Source: Rhizobiales bacterium GAS188 (GTDB lineage Bacteria; Pseudomonadota; Alphaproteobacteria; Rhizobiales; Beijerinckiaceae). From it: a stretch of DNA of 64,000 bases. Where the stretch lies: contig FNSS01000001.1 of assembly GCA_900104855.1 (NCBI GenBank), forward strand, positions 2,232,001 to 2,296,000, given 5' to 3'. Positions 1-6,582 of the stretch are shown piece by piece. Every line of letters starts with the position of its first letter. Position 1 is the stretch's first letter. The notes beneath the pieces were generated by a model. The model worked only from the letters and a program-made list of their open reading frames with translations, was not told the DNA's origin and searched no databases. Both the position numbers and the translations under genes were made by a program.

Positions 1-1955
1 CACAGGCCCATGTGAGCTACCGGCGCGGCGAGCCGGGCGTCGTCGATTTGTGGCCGGTGGTGGCGGGCGATGAGAACGTCACGGTCGATCCGTTCCGCCG
101 GCCCGAGCTCGGCCCCATTCTGGCCAGCGCCGAGGTGAAGCTCGCGCGCCGCATCGCCGGCGAGATCCAGCGATGGACGGCGCAAGGCTGCGATCTCGGC
201 CGCGCCGTGCAGGCGGGCGACGTGCTGATCCTGGTGCGCCGGCGCGGCAAGATGTTCGAGGCGGTGATCCGGGCCTTGAAACGCGCAGGCGTTCCGGTGG
301 CGGGCGCCGATCGCCTGTCGCTCTCGACCCATATCGCGGTCGAGGATCTCGTCGCCGCCGGGCGCGTCGCGTTGCTGCCCGAGGACGACCTGACCTTGGC
401 GGCTCTGCTCAAATCGCCCTTCATCGGGCTCGACGACGAGGATCTGCTGCGGCTTGCGCCTTCCCGTCCCGGCAGCTTGCGCCAGGCCTTGCGCCAAGCT
501 GCGCTAAATGCCTCGCTTCAAGCAGGGCCCGGCGATGAGCGCCTCGCGGCCGCCGAGGCACGCATCGAGGCTATGCGCCGGACGGCGCGCGAGCATGGCG
601 TCTTCGGCTTCTATGCGCGGCTTCTCGGCCCGGAAGGCGGCCGCAAGGCGCTCGCTTCCCGCCTCGGCGCCGAGGCCGCCGAAGCGAGCGACGAGGTGCT
701 GCGCCTGGCGCTCGCCTATGAGCAAAGCGGGGGAGCCTCGCTTCCCCGCTTCCTCGACGCGCTGCAGACGAGCGGCGCCGATATCAAGCGCGACCTCTCC
801 GCGGCCCGCGGCGAGGTGCGCGTCATGACGGTGCATGGCGCCAAGGGGCTCGAGGCCCCGATCGTCATCCTGGCCGATGCCTGCGCCGCCTCCGACAGGA
901 CCGAGCGCTTCTTGGCGCTGCCGGCAGGCGATGGCAGCGAGATCCCCGTTTGGGTGCCGCGCAAAGAGCTCGACTGCGCCGAGAGTGCTGAGGCTCGCGC
1001 CGCCGAGGCAGCGAACCGGGCTCGCGAGGACCGACGGCTCCTTTACGTGGCCATGACGCGGGCGCGCGACCGGCTGGTCATCGCCGGCTGCCCGGTGCGA
1101 GGCAAGATCCCTGAGGCCTCCTGGTACGCTATGGTTGAGCGGGGGCTCGCCGCAGCACCGCCGCCCGGCCTCGTCGAGCTGGCGGCCCGCCCTGGCGAAG
1201 CCTCGGTCAGGCGCTGGCGGGGGAGCGGCTCGGTCCGAACACTGCCTCCTTCAAGCCCGGCCGGCCGATCACCGCCGGCAGGTGAGCCGGCCTGGCTGCG
1301 TCGCGACGTCGCGCCCGAGCCCGTCGCGAAGCCGCCCTTGCGGCCATCCAGCGCGCTCGACGCCGCCGATGGTGCCGCCTCGCCCGAGTTGCGCTTCGAT
1401 CGTCAGGCCTCGTTCAATCAGCAAGCCTTGCTCGCCGGGCGCTTCGCCCATGCGCTGATCGAGCAGCTGCCGCAAATTCCGCAGGATCGGCGCGCCGCTG
1501 CGGCCGAGATTCTTGCCGGGAAGATTCTTGCCGGGAACCGGGAGGCAGGGCTTGCCGCCGCACGCAAAAGCGAGATCACCGCAAAGGTTCTCGATCTGAT
1601 CTCCGCCCCCGCGACCTTGCCGCTCTTTTCGCCGGACAGCCTCGCGGAAGTGAGCGTCACGGGCGATATCAGGCTTGCGGATGGCAGCTCGCGCGCCGTG
1701 AGCGGCCGGATCGACCGCCTTTCCGTCACCAAGGAAGGGGTGCTGATCGCCGATTTCAAGACGAAACTGCCCGCGAGCGGCACGGCTCGCGACAGGGCGC
1801 TCGTTCAGCTCGCCATCTATCGCGAGCTGGTCCGCGACCTTTATCCCGGCCGGTCGATCGGCTGCGTCCTGATCCTGCTCGACGGTCCCTCCCTGATACG
1901 GCCGGGCGATGCCGAGCTCGACCGGGCCTTGAGGCTCCTGAGCAAGGATGCGTGA
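1..1955 (+). CDS. addA: Double-strand break repair helicase/nuclease AddA, C-terminal part
   Basis: The reading frame is open from the left edge, so the N-terminal helicase half lies outside the window. What remains ends a UvrD-like helicase: motif V (VMTVHGAKGLE, near base 825) and motif VI (LLYVAMTRARDRL, near base 1040). A RecB-type nuclease domain follows, with GRFAHALIEQ, a GRIDRL aspartate, and the DFKTK...QLAIY active-site block near 1750-1820. In AddAB the A subunit translocates on one strand and resects breaks for RecA loading. AddB would be expected just upstream. Residues around 1506-1535 hold a perfect-looking 15-bp tandem duplication (EILAG/KILAG) in the linker before the nuclease. 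The usual trxA does not follow. Confidence 0.95.
   Translation, partial: QAHVSYRRGEPGVVDLWPVVAGDENVTVDPFRRPELGPILASAEVKLARRIAGEIQRWTAQGCDLGRAVQAGDVLILVRRRGKMFEAVIRALKRAGVPVAGADRLSLSTHIAVEDLVAAGRVALLPEDDLTLAALLKSPFIGLDDEDLLRLAPSRPGSLRQALRQAALNASLQAGPGDERLAAAEARIEAMRRTAREHGVFGFYARLLGPEGGRKALASRLGAEAAEASDEVLRLALAYEQSGGASLPRFLDALQTSGADIKRDLSAARGEVRVMTVHGAKGLEAPIVILADACAASDRTERFLALPAGDGSEIPVWVPRKELDCAESAEARAAEAANRAREDRRLLYVAMTRARDRLVIAGCPVRGKIPEASWYAMVERGLAAAPPPGLVELAARPGEASVRRWRGSGSVRTLPPSSPAGRSPPAGEPAWLRRDVAPEPVAKPPLRPSSALDAADGAASPELRFDRQASFNQQALLAGRFAHALIEQLPQIPQDRRAAAAEILAGKILAGNREAGLAAARKSEITAKVLDLISAPATLPLFSPDSLAEVSVTGDIRLADGSSRAVSGRIDRLSVTKEGVLIADFKTKLPASGTARDRALVQLAIYRELVRDLYPGRSIGCVLILLDGPSLIRPGDAELDRALRLLSKDA
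1506..1535 (+). repeat. Two-copy 15-bp in-frame tandem duplication in addA
   Basis: Two adjacent 15-mers (GAGATTCTTGCCGGG and AAGATTCTTGCCGGG) differ at one base and encode EILAG then KILAG. They sit in a variable linker, so the reading frame is preserved. Confidence 0.85.
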
Positions 1956-2054
1956 ACCTCATAGGCTACCTACCCCATCAATTTACCCCGAAATGGGGGG
2001 CTCAGTTCTCGGAATGGCAGCTTGAATCTCGCCGATTTCGCTGCGATCACCCCT

Positions 2055-2083
2055 CTTGATCAGGCTCGCACCAGCTCCCATGT
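2055..2083 (+). promoter_or_regulatory. Possible heat-shock sigma (RpoH-type) promoter for hsp20
   Basis: CTTGAT at 2055-2060 and CTCCCATGT at 2075-2083, about 16 bp apart from the -35 box to CCCATG, resemble the sigma-32 pattern (CTTGAA then CCCCAT) about 85 bp upstream of the small heat-shock gene. This is a visual match only; the downstream gene type is what makes it plausible. Confidence 0.35.
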
Positions 2084-2169
2084 GAATTCTGCGGCATGGA
2101 GCGCCGGGAGTCGGGCTCCGCATCGGATGAGACCAGTGCAGCCGTGATGGGCGCCAGGAGAGGGCTCGG

Positions 2170-2601
2170 ATGATGTCGCGTCAAAATGGCCTGTCTTCGC
2201 CTTTCATGCTTGGGTTCGACGAGATCGAGAGAGCTCTCGACCGGGTCACCAAGGCCACAGGCGATGGCTACCCACCCTATAACATCGAGCGGATCGCGCC
2301 GAGTTCGGACGGACCGGAGAAATTGCGGATCACGCTTGCCGTGGCGGGCTTTGCGCGCAGCGACATCGAAGTGACGATAGAGGACAAGCAGCTTCTCATC
2401 AAAGGCCGCCAAAACGACGATAAACCGCGCCAATTCTTGCATCGGGGGATCGCGTCACGCCAATTCCAGCGGGCTTTTCTGCTGGCGGAGGGGCTCGAAG
2501 TGCTCGGTGCGGACCTCGCCCATGGGTTGTTGTCGATTGATCTCGTACGTCCCGTTCCTGAACGGATCACACGCCGGATCGCCATCGATGAACGCGAATA
2601 G
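2170..2601 (+). CDS. Hsp20/IbpA-type small heat-shock protein
   Basis: A 143-residue alpha-crystallin protein. The core has the expected strands: LRITLAVAGFARSDIEVTIEDKQLLIKGR (about residues 56-85), the hydrophobic swap loop with a FQRAF..AEGLEV segment, and LLSIDLVRPVPE near the C-terminus. Such proteins hold unfolding clients in the cytoplasm for refolding by DnaK/ClpB. An AGGAGAGGG ribosome site precedes the ATG at 2170; a second ATG follows immediately, so the start may be one codon later. The DUF1150 gene 68 bp downstream is its usual alphaproteobacterial partner, and a heat-shock-type promoter may lie upstream. Confidence 0.93.
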   Translation: MMSRQNGLSSPFMLGFDEIERALDRVTKATGDGYPPYNIERIAPSSDGPEKLRITLAVAGFARSDIEVTIEDKQLLIKGRQNDDKPRQFLHRGIASRQFQRAFLLAEGLEVLGADLAHGLLSIDLVRPVPERITRRIAIDERE

Positions 2602-2669
2602 AAGCTCGTGCGACAAACTCTTAACGACAAGGCACGACAATTGCTTGTCTGACTGACGGAGGTTTGGTC

Positions 2670-2930
2670 ATGAATACCACGCTCTCAACCACCCCTGCGA
2701 TCTCGCTCCAGGAACTTGCCGTTCTGGGCGAAGGGCGTATCGCCTATGTGAAGCCGATGCTGTCGGACGAGGTCAGCCGGGCCTTCCCACAGGCGCCAAA
2801 AATCCAGCCCGGCCTGCATCTCTTCGGGCTGTTCGCGGCGGATGGCTCGCCGATCCTGATCACCGATTCGCGTGAGGCAGCGCTCGTCAATGCGCGCGAC
2901 AGCGACCTCACCATGGTGAGCCTGCACTGA
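2670..2930 (+). CDS. DUF1150 family protein
   Basis: An 86-residue protein with the family pattern: ISLQELAVLGEGRIAYVKPM, then GLHLFGLFAADGSPILITDSREAAL and a closing VSLH. I chose the ATG at 2670 because GGAGG at 2659-2663 is correctly spaced; a TTG two codons earlier is unlikely. The function of DUF1150 is unknown. Its constant position after Hsp20 genes in Hyphomicrobiales suggests a shared heat-shock role, which is inference from context. Confidence 0.9.
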   Translation: MNTTLSTTPAISLQELAVLGEGRIAYVKPMLSDEVSRAFPQAPKIQPGLHLFGLFAADGSPILITDSREAALVNARDSDLTMVSLH

Positions 2931-3116
2931 TCCTCGGATCTGTCGCCGGGCTTCGGCCAGGGGGAGTTCGGCAGAACTGGGGCGTCCCATCTCCCGACAG
3001 CCGACCGAGCGGCAGGCGCATGATCCTGAAGGGTGGCTCCCTTCAGGAGGGAAATCATCCAATCTCAAAGAGATAGCGTTCTGCAAGGACCGGGCGCCGA
3101 ACGCCCGGCCGAGCGA

Positions 3117-3782
3117 TCAGCTCACTGTCACCATGCCGGCGGCACCTGCCATCACCACGGCCGAGCCGCGATTGACGGCTCTCATCTTGTGGGTGTCGCC
3201 GATCAGGCGCCCGGCCCGCGCCGCGAGCAGGGCGTAGCCCCACAACGCGGCCGTTATGATCACCACCATGGAGGTGGTGAGCTCCAGGAAGGTCCCTGCC
3301 GTCAAGGCATTGAGATCGACCACATGCGGCAGGATGGCCAGGAAGAACACCATCGTCTTCGGGTTGCCGAGCGTGAGCGAGAGGCCGGCCAAGACCTGCT
3401 TCAACCCCAAGACCTGCTTCAACCCCAAGACCTGTTTCAATCTGACTTGCTTGAGCCCCGCTCCACCCTGGCGCTCGTCTTCCGGAGAAGACTCGACGGG
3501 AGCGGCGGTCCAGAGTTTCCAGGCGATGAACAACAGATAGGCGGCGCCGGCATATTTCACCGCGACGAACAGGCCGTGCAGCATTTGCGCCATGGCGGCG
3601 AGCCCGAAGGCCGCAAAGCAGAACCAGACGAGATCGCCGAGCACCATGCCCCAGATGAAGGGGCCGGTGCGGCGGGCCCCGGTGGTGAGCGCCCGCGTAA
3701 CGACCGCGGCGACGCCGGGGCCCGGAATCATGACGGCGAGCGCATAGACGCCCGCGAAGACCAGAAGCGCAGCAAGGCTCAT
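3117..3782 (-). CDS. LysE/RhtB-family amino-acid exporter
   Basis: A 221-residue inner-membrane protein with about six hydrophobic segments. The opening SLAALLVFAGVYALAVMIPG followed by PG and VVTRAL is the LysE signature, and GNPKTMVFFLAILP is the second conserved block. Members export amino acids or homoserine-type metabolites. The ATG at 3782 is chosen because AACGGAGCG precedes it and the family starts here; an upstream in-frame start would add 33 atypical residues. The cytoplasmic loop before the third segment carries a LKQVLG tandem array (3391-3459), which lengthens the loop without breaking the frame. The substrate cannot be told. Confidence 0.9.
   Translation of the reverse strand: MSLAALLVFAGVYALAVMIPGPGVAAVVTRALTTGARRTGPFIWGMVLGDLVWFCFAAFGLAAMAQMLHGLFVAVKYAGAAYLLFIAWKLWTAAPVESSPEDERQGGAGLKQVRLKQVLGLKQVLGLKQVLAGLSLTLGNPKTMVFFLAILPHVVDLNALTAGTFLELTTSMVVIITAALWGYALLAARAGRLIGDTHKMRAVNRGSAVVMAGAAGMVTVS
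3391..3459 (-). repeat. 18-bp tandem array inside the LysE exporter gene
   Basis: AAGACCTGCTTCAACCCC occurs perfectly at 3391-3408 and 3409-3426. A diverged copy follows at 3427-3444 and a shortened one at 3445-3459. The protein reads as repeated LKQVLG in a hydrophilic loop. Decay of copies in one direction suggests stepwise duplication. Confidence 0.9.
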
Positions 3783-3877
3783 CGATCGCTCCGTTTGGCA
3801 ATGGGCTGCAACTCGCTTCTCCGCGATGCGGGCCGCCATGGCAAGGCGCGTCGAGCTGACGCCGACCGGGATTTGGC

Positions 3878-3903
3878 GCATCAGCTTGACGCATCAACTT
3901 GAC
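3878..3903. repeat. Two-copy 13-bp tandem duplication upstream of tRNA-Val
   Basis: GCATCAGCTTGAC (3878-3890) is followed directly by GCATCAACTTGAC (3891-3903), one mismatch. It lies between the LysE start and the tRNA gene. Confidence 0.8.
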
Positions 3904-3938
3904 GCGTCTTGGCGGCCCTCCTAGAAGGCTCGCCTCAC

Positions 3939-4013
3939 GGGCGCGTAGCTCAGCGGGAGAGCACTCCCTTCACACGGGAGGGGTCACAGGTTCAATCCCT
4001 GTCGCGCCCACCA
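3939..4013 (+). tRNA. tRNA-Val (anticodon CAC)
   Basis: A complete 75-base cloverleaf with encoded CCA. The acceptor stem GGGCGCG (3939-3945) pairs with CGCGCCC (4003-4009). The D stem is GCTC/GAGC and the anticodon stem CTCCC/GGGAG, with loop TTCACAC giving anticodon CAC at 3971-3973. The T stem is ACAGG/CCTGT with loop TTCAATC. It reads GUG valine codons. Confidence 0.97.
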
Positions 4014-4041
4014 TATTTACCAGTACATTTCAATAATTTGC

Positions 4042-4066
4042 CGGACGGTGCCTTTTGCACTGTCCG
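4042..4066 (+). terminator. Hairpin downstream of tRNA-Val
   Basis: CGGACGGTGC (4042-4051) pairs with GCACTGTCCG (4057-4066) around a CTTTT loop, with one G-U pair. No T-run follows, so it may be a processing or pausing hairpin and not a full terminator. Confidence 0.35.
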
Positions 4067-4209
4067 CTGTCCGCAGGTGAACGCCAGGCGAACTCGCCGC
4101 GCTTACCCATGGAGTATCCGTCGACTCTGTTGGCATCGCGTTCGCGCTCGACAGCCTCCGCCAATCGCGTGGCCGGCATGGCTGGCAAGCGAAACGGGGC
4201 CGGAGCGAG

Positions 4210-4620
4210 CTATAGCGCGGCGATCCGCGTGCGCGCCGCGGTGGCTAGGAAGGCGGAGCGGCTCTCCCCCAAGCGGGCTGCTGCCTTGTCGATGCGTACC
4301 AGTAGGCCCTCGTCAACCGTGATGTTGACGCGCAAACTCTTTCCGGACGCCTCGATCGGGATGAGCGCGATTGCCTTGGCGTCGCCCACTTCCTCGGCGA
4401 GATCGGTATCGGCCTTGATCTCGTCGACGCTGCGCAAGGCCGGCATGTCGAGTCCGGCTTCGATGCGTCCCTCGACATGGACGGCAAGATGATCCGCTGC
4501 GCGCTCCATCGCTTCCTGCAAAGTGTCGCCTCCAGTCCCGGCCCCAGGAAAATCCGGGAAGACGACAACATAGCTACCGGGCTCCCCCAAGATGAGTGCG
4601 ACGGCGTGATATTCGATCAT
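4210..4620 (-). CDS. hicB: HicB-type antitoxin
   Basis: A 136-residue protein. The N-terminal half has the partly degraded RNase-H-like HicB fold (MIEYHAVALILGEPGSYVVV, then FPDFPGAGTGGDTLQEAM). The C-terminal part (about 95-136) looks like a ribbon-helix-helix DNA-binding domain (LRVNITVDEGLLVRIDKAAA, then RLGESRSAFLATAAR). HicB binds and masks HicA and represses the locus. The ATG at 4620 follows AAGGAGGC. hicA lies 43 bp upstream on the same strand, the standard toxin-first order. Confidence 0.9.
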   Translation of the reverse strand: MIEYHAVALILGEPGSYVVVFPDFPGAGTGGDTLQEAMERAADHLAVHVEGRIEAGLDMPALRSVDEIKADTDLAEEVGDAKAIALIPIEASGKSLRVNITVDEGLLVRIDKAAARLGESRSAFLATAARTRIAAL

Positions 4621-4663
4621 AGCTTGAGCCTCCTTGCTCGTGATGGTCTTTCCGGACCAGGCG

Positions 4664-4867
4664 CTACCAGAGCCAGCCCGCAATCTTGTAGATGCGCTTC
4701 AGGATGGGCATCGGGATTTCCCGGCGTCCCATGTCGAGTGTGATGACCTCGCGCACGTCCGCCTTGTTGTAGTTCACATGGTCCCCCTTTCCACCGCGAC
4801 GCACCCAGCCGTCTTTCGTGAGCTTTTTCGCGACATCTGCAGGTGTTTCGGTCGAGCGGTTGCTCAT
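4664..4867 (-). CDS. hicA: HicA-type mRNA interferase toxin
   Basis: A 67-residue protein with a double-stranded-RNA-binding-like fold. WVRRGGKGDHVNYN holds the catalytic histidine (residue 30 from the chosen ATG) in the family's GSH-like context, and GRREIPMPILKRIYKIAGW is the conserved C-terminal helix. HicA cleaves mRNA when HicB is lost. I chose the ATG at 4867 because upstream in-frame starts would fall in the operator at 4887-4903. The locus borders a tRNA gene, a common landing site for mobile DNA, but no integrase is present. Confidence 0.88.
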   Translation of the reverse strand: MSNRSTETPADVAKKLTKDGWVRRGGKGDHVNYNKADVREVITLDMGRREIPMPILKRIYKIAGWLW

Positions 4868-4886
4868 CGCACGCTTTCTTATGTAT

Positions 4887-4903
4887 GTGTATTGCATACA
4901 CAC
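4887..4903 (-). promoter_or_regulatory. Palindromic operator of hicAB
   Basis: TGTGTAT-TGC-ATACACA is a perfect 7-bp inverted repeat 20 bp upstream of the hicA ATG, in an AT-rich pocket. A second palindrome, CGCATT-G-AATGCG, lies at 4932-4944. Both suit binding by the ribbon-helix-helix domain of HicB. Confidence 0.6.
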
Positions 4904-5132
4904 TTACGCCGCTCTTGTCAAAACCAACATGCGCATTGAATGCGTATGATCGGCCATCAAACCAGTATCATCACGATCCGTTGTGATCAGTTGCCAACCG
5001 CGAGGGGCCATGACGAATATTGCGCGAGGCCGGCGTCGCTCGTGAAGCCGAATGCGCTCTGGGGCGCCATTGCGCGGACGGGTCCTTTGCGAGAGCTTGG
5101 CTGCAGGTCCGAGAGAACCGATATAGTTGGCC

Positions 5133-5858
5133 ATGGCCGAGGAAGAAAAGCACCAAGACCAGCTTCCCACCGCCGGCAAAACGGCCGAGGTCGAGGCGTT
5201 CTTGAGCCAGGTGAAGGCGATGCCGTCGGCGAAGCCGGCGAGCGGGCGAGGCCGGCTGATCTTCGCGCTCGATGCCACTGCGAGCCGCGAGGCCACCTGG
5301 GACCAGGCATGCCGGCTGCAAGGCGAGATGTTCGAGGCGACGGCCGCAAAGGGTGGGCTCGACGTCCAGCTGGTCTTCTACCGCGGCTTTGCCGAATGCA
5401 AGGCGAGCCGTTGGTTCACGGCTGCGGCGGACCTGCATCGAGCCATGCGCAGCGTCTCCTGTGTCGGCGGCACGACGCAGATCGCCCGCGTGCTGACCCA
5501 TGCGCGCAAGGAGGCGCGCGCCAACAAGGTCAATGCGCTTGTCTTTGTCGGCGATGCCATGGAGGAAAAGGTCGACGAGCTGAGCCGCCTCGCAGGCGAG
5601 CTAGGTCTCTTGGGCGCCCCGGTCTTCGTCTTCCACGAGGGTGGCGACGAAATCGCCGGCCGCGCCTTCCGCCAGATAGCCAAGCTCAGCGGCGGCGCCT
5701 ATTGCCCATTCGATGCCGGCAGCGCGCAGCAGTTGCGCGACCTCCTGGGGGCGGTTGCGGCCTATGCGGCCGGAGGCCGGCCGGCCCTGCTCGATTACGG
5801 CAAGCGTGCCGGCGGCGCCGCGCTGCTGCTGGCGGGCCGCGTCGGCGACAGGAAGTAG
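5133..5858 (+). CDS. VWA-domain protein
   Basis: A 241-residue soluble protein with a von Willebrand factor A fold. LIFALDATAS (about residues 46-55) gives the metal-binding DxTxS variant of MIDAS, GGTTQI supplies the threonine, and ALVFVGDAMEE the downstream aspartate. There is no signal peptide. The next gene, nine bases later, is a membrane J-domain protein, and the two form an operon. A chaperone-adapter role is inference from this pairing. The ATG at 5133 is preferred over a TTG two codons earlier. Confidence 0.8.
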   Translation: MAEEEKHQDQLPTAGKTAEVEAFLSQVKAMPSAKPASGRGRLIFALDATASREATWDQACRLQGEMFEATAAKGGLDVQLVFYRGFAECKASRWFTAAADLHRAMRSVSCVGGTTQIARVLTHARKEARANKVNALVFVGDAMEEKVDELSRLAGELGLLGAPVFVFHEGGDEIAGRAFRQIAKLSGGAYCPFDAGSAQQLRDLLGAVAAYAAGGRPALLDYGKRAGGAALLLAGRVGDRK

Positions 5859-5867
5859 CGGAGCGCC

Positions 5868-6575
5868 GTGCCCGTCTATCTTGGCCTCGGCGCGGTGGTG
5901 TTGCTGCTTGTGCTGATGTTGCTGCGCGCCGTCGTCAGCACCAACCCGGCGAGGCTCGCGCGCGGCACGCAGATTGTTGTCACCGTCGTCGGCATAGGCG
6001 CCCTGCTCGTCCTGATCGTATTCCTGGCGATGGAGCGCCTCGGTCTGGCCCTTGCCGTGATCGCTGGTCTCGCACCATTGGCATTGCGCTTCTGGGCAGA
6101 ATGGCGCCGCCGCCAGGCAGCCAGCTCGCCGCCGCCGGGGCAGGCATCGCAAGTGGAGACGGATTATCTCCAGATGCGCCTCGACCACGATGCCGGCACG
6201 ATGACCGGCACCGTCCGGCGCGGGCGCTTCCAGGGCCGCGATCTCGGCGAGATGTCGCATGATGAGCTCGTCGAGCTCTGGCGCGAATGCCGCGTCGAGG
6301 ATGCACAAGCGGCAAAGCTCCTCGAAGCCTATCTCGATCGCTTGACGCCGGGCTGGCGCGAGGCAAGCCGGGCCGGGGCGAACGCCGCAGCCAACTCCGG
6401 CAGCACGATGACCCGCGAGGAAGCCTATGCCATCCTGGGTCTCGCCGACGGTGCGGGCGAGGCGGAGATCCAAGAGGCCCACCATCGCCTCATGAAGAAA
6501 ATCCACCCGGACCGTGGCGGTTCAACCTATCTTGCGGCCCAAATCAATCGGGCCCGAAAGCTGTTGCTGGGTTGA
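5868..6575 (+). CDS. Membrane-anchored J-domain protein, Tim14/Pam18-like
   Basis: A 235-residue protein starting at GTG. Two hydrophobic segments (about 3-22 and 37-70) anchor it. A polar linker includes SHDELVELWRECR, and the C-terminal 60 residues are a J domain: EEAYAILGLADGAGEAEIQE, then HHRLMKKIHPDRGG and STYLAAQINRARKLLL. The HPD tripeptide is intact. Membrane anchor plus C-terminal J domain, and the GGSTYLAAQIN ending, match the family that includes mitochondrial Tim14/Pam18, which stimulates Hsp70 at the import channel. The bacterial client is unknown. Confidence 0.85.
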   Translation: MPVYLGLGAVVLLLVLMLLRAVVSTNPARLARGTQIVVTVVGIGALLVLIVFLAMERLGLALAVIAGLAPLALRFWAEWRRRQAASSPPPGQASQVETDYLQMRLDHDAGTMTGTVRRGRFQGRDLGEMSHDELVELWRECRVEDAQAAKLLEAYLDRLTPGWREASRAGANAAANSGSTMTREEAYAILGLADGAGEAEIQEAHHRLMKKIHPDRGGSTYLAAQINRARKLLLG

Positions 6576-6582
6576 CCCGTAT

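Noticed and set aside
2084-2169. ROSE-type RNA thermometer before hsp20
   Set aside because: The leader is short and lacks the conserved ROSE stem that pairs with the ribosome site.
3391-3459. Possible CRISPR-like repeat array
   Set aside because: The units are directly adjacent without spacers and lie in frame inside a transporter gene; no cas genes are present.
3939-4944. tRNA-Val plus hicAB as a genomic island
   Set aside because: No integrase and no second copy of the tRNA 3' end is visible downstream, so an att site cannot be supported.
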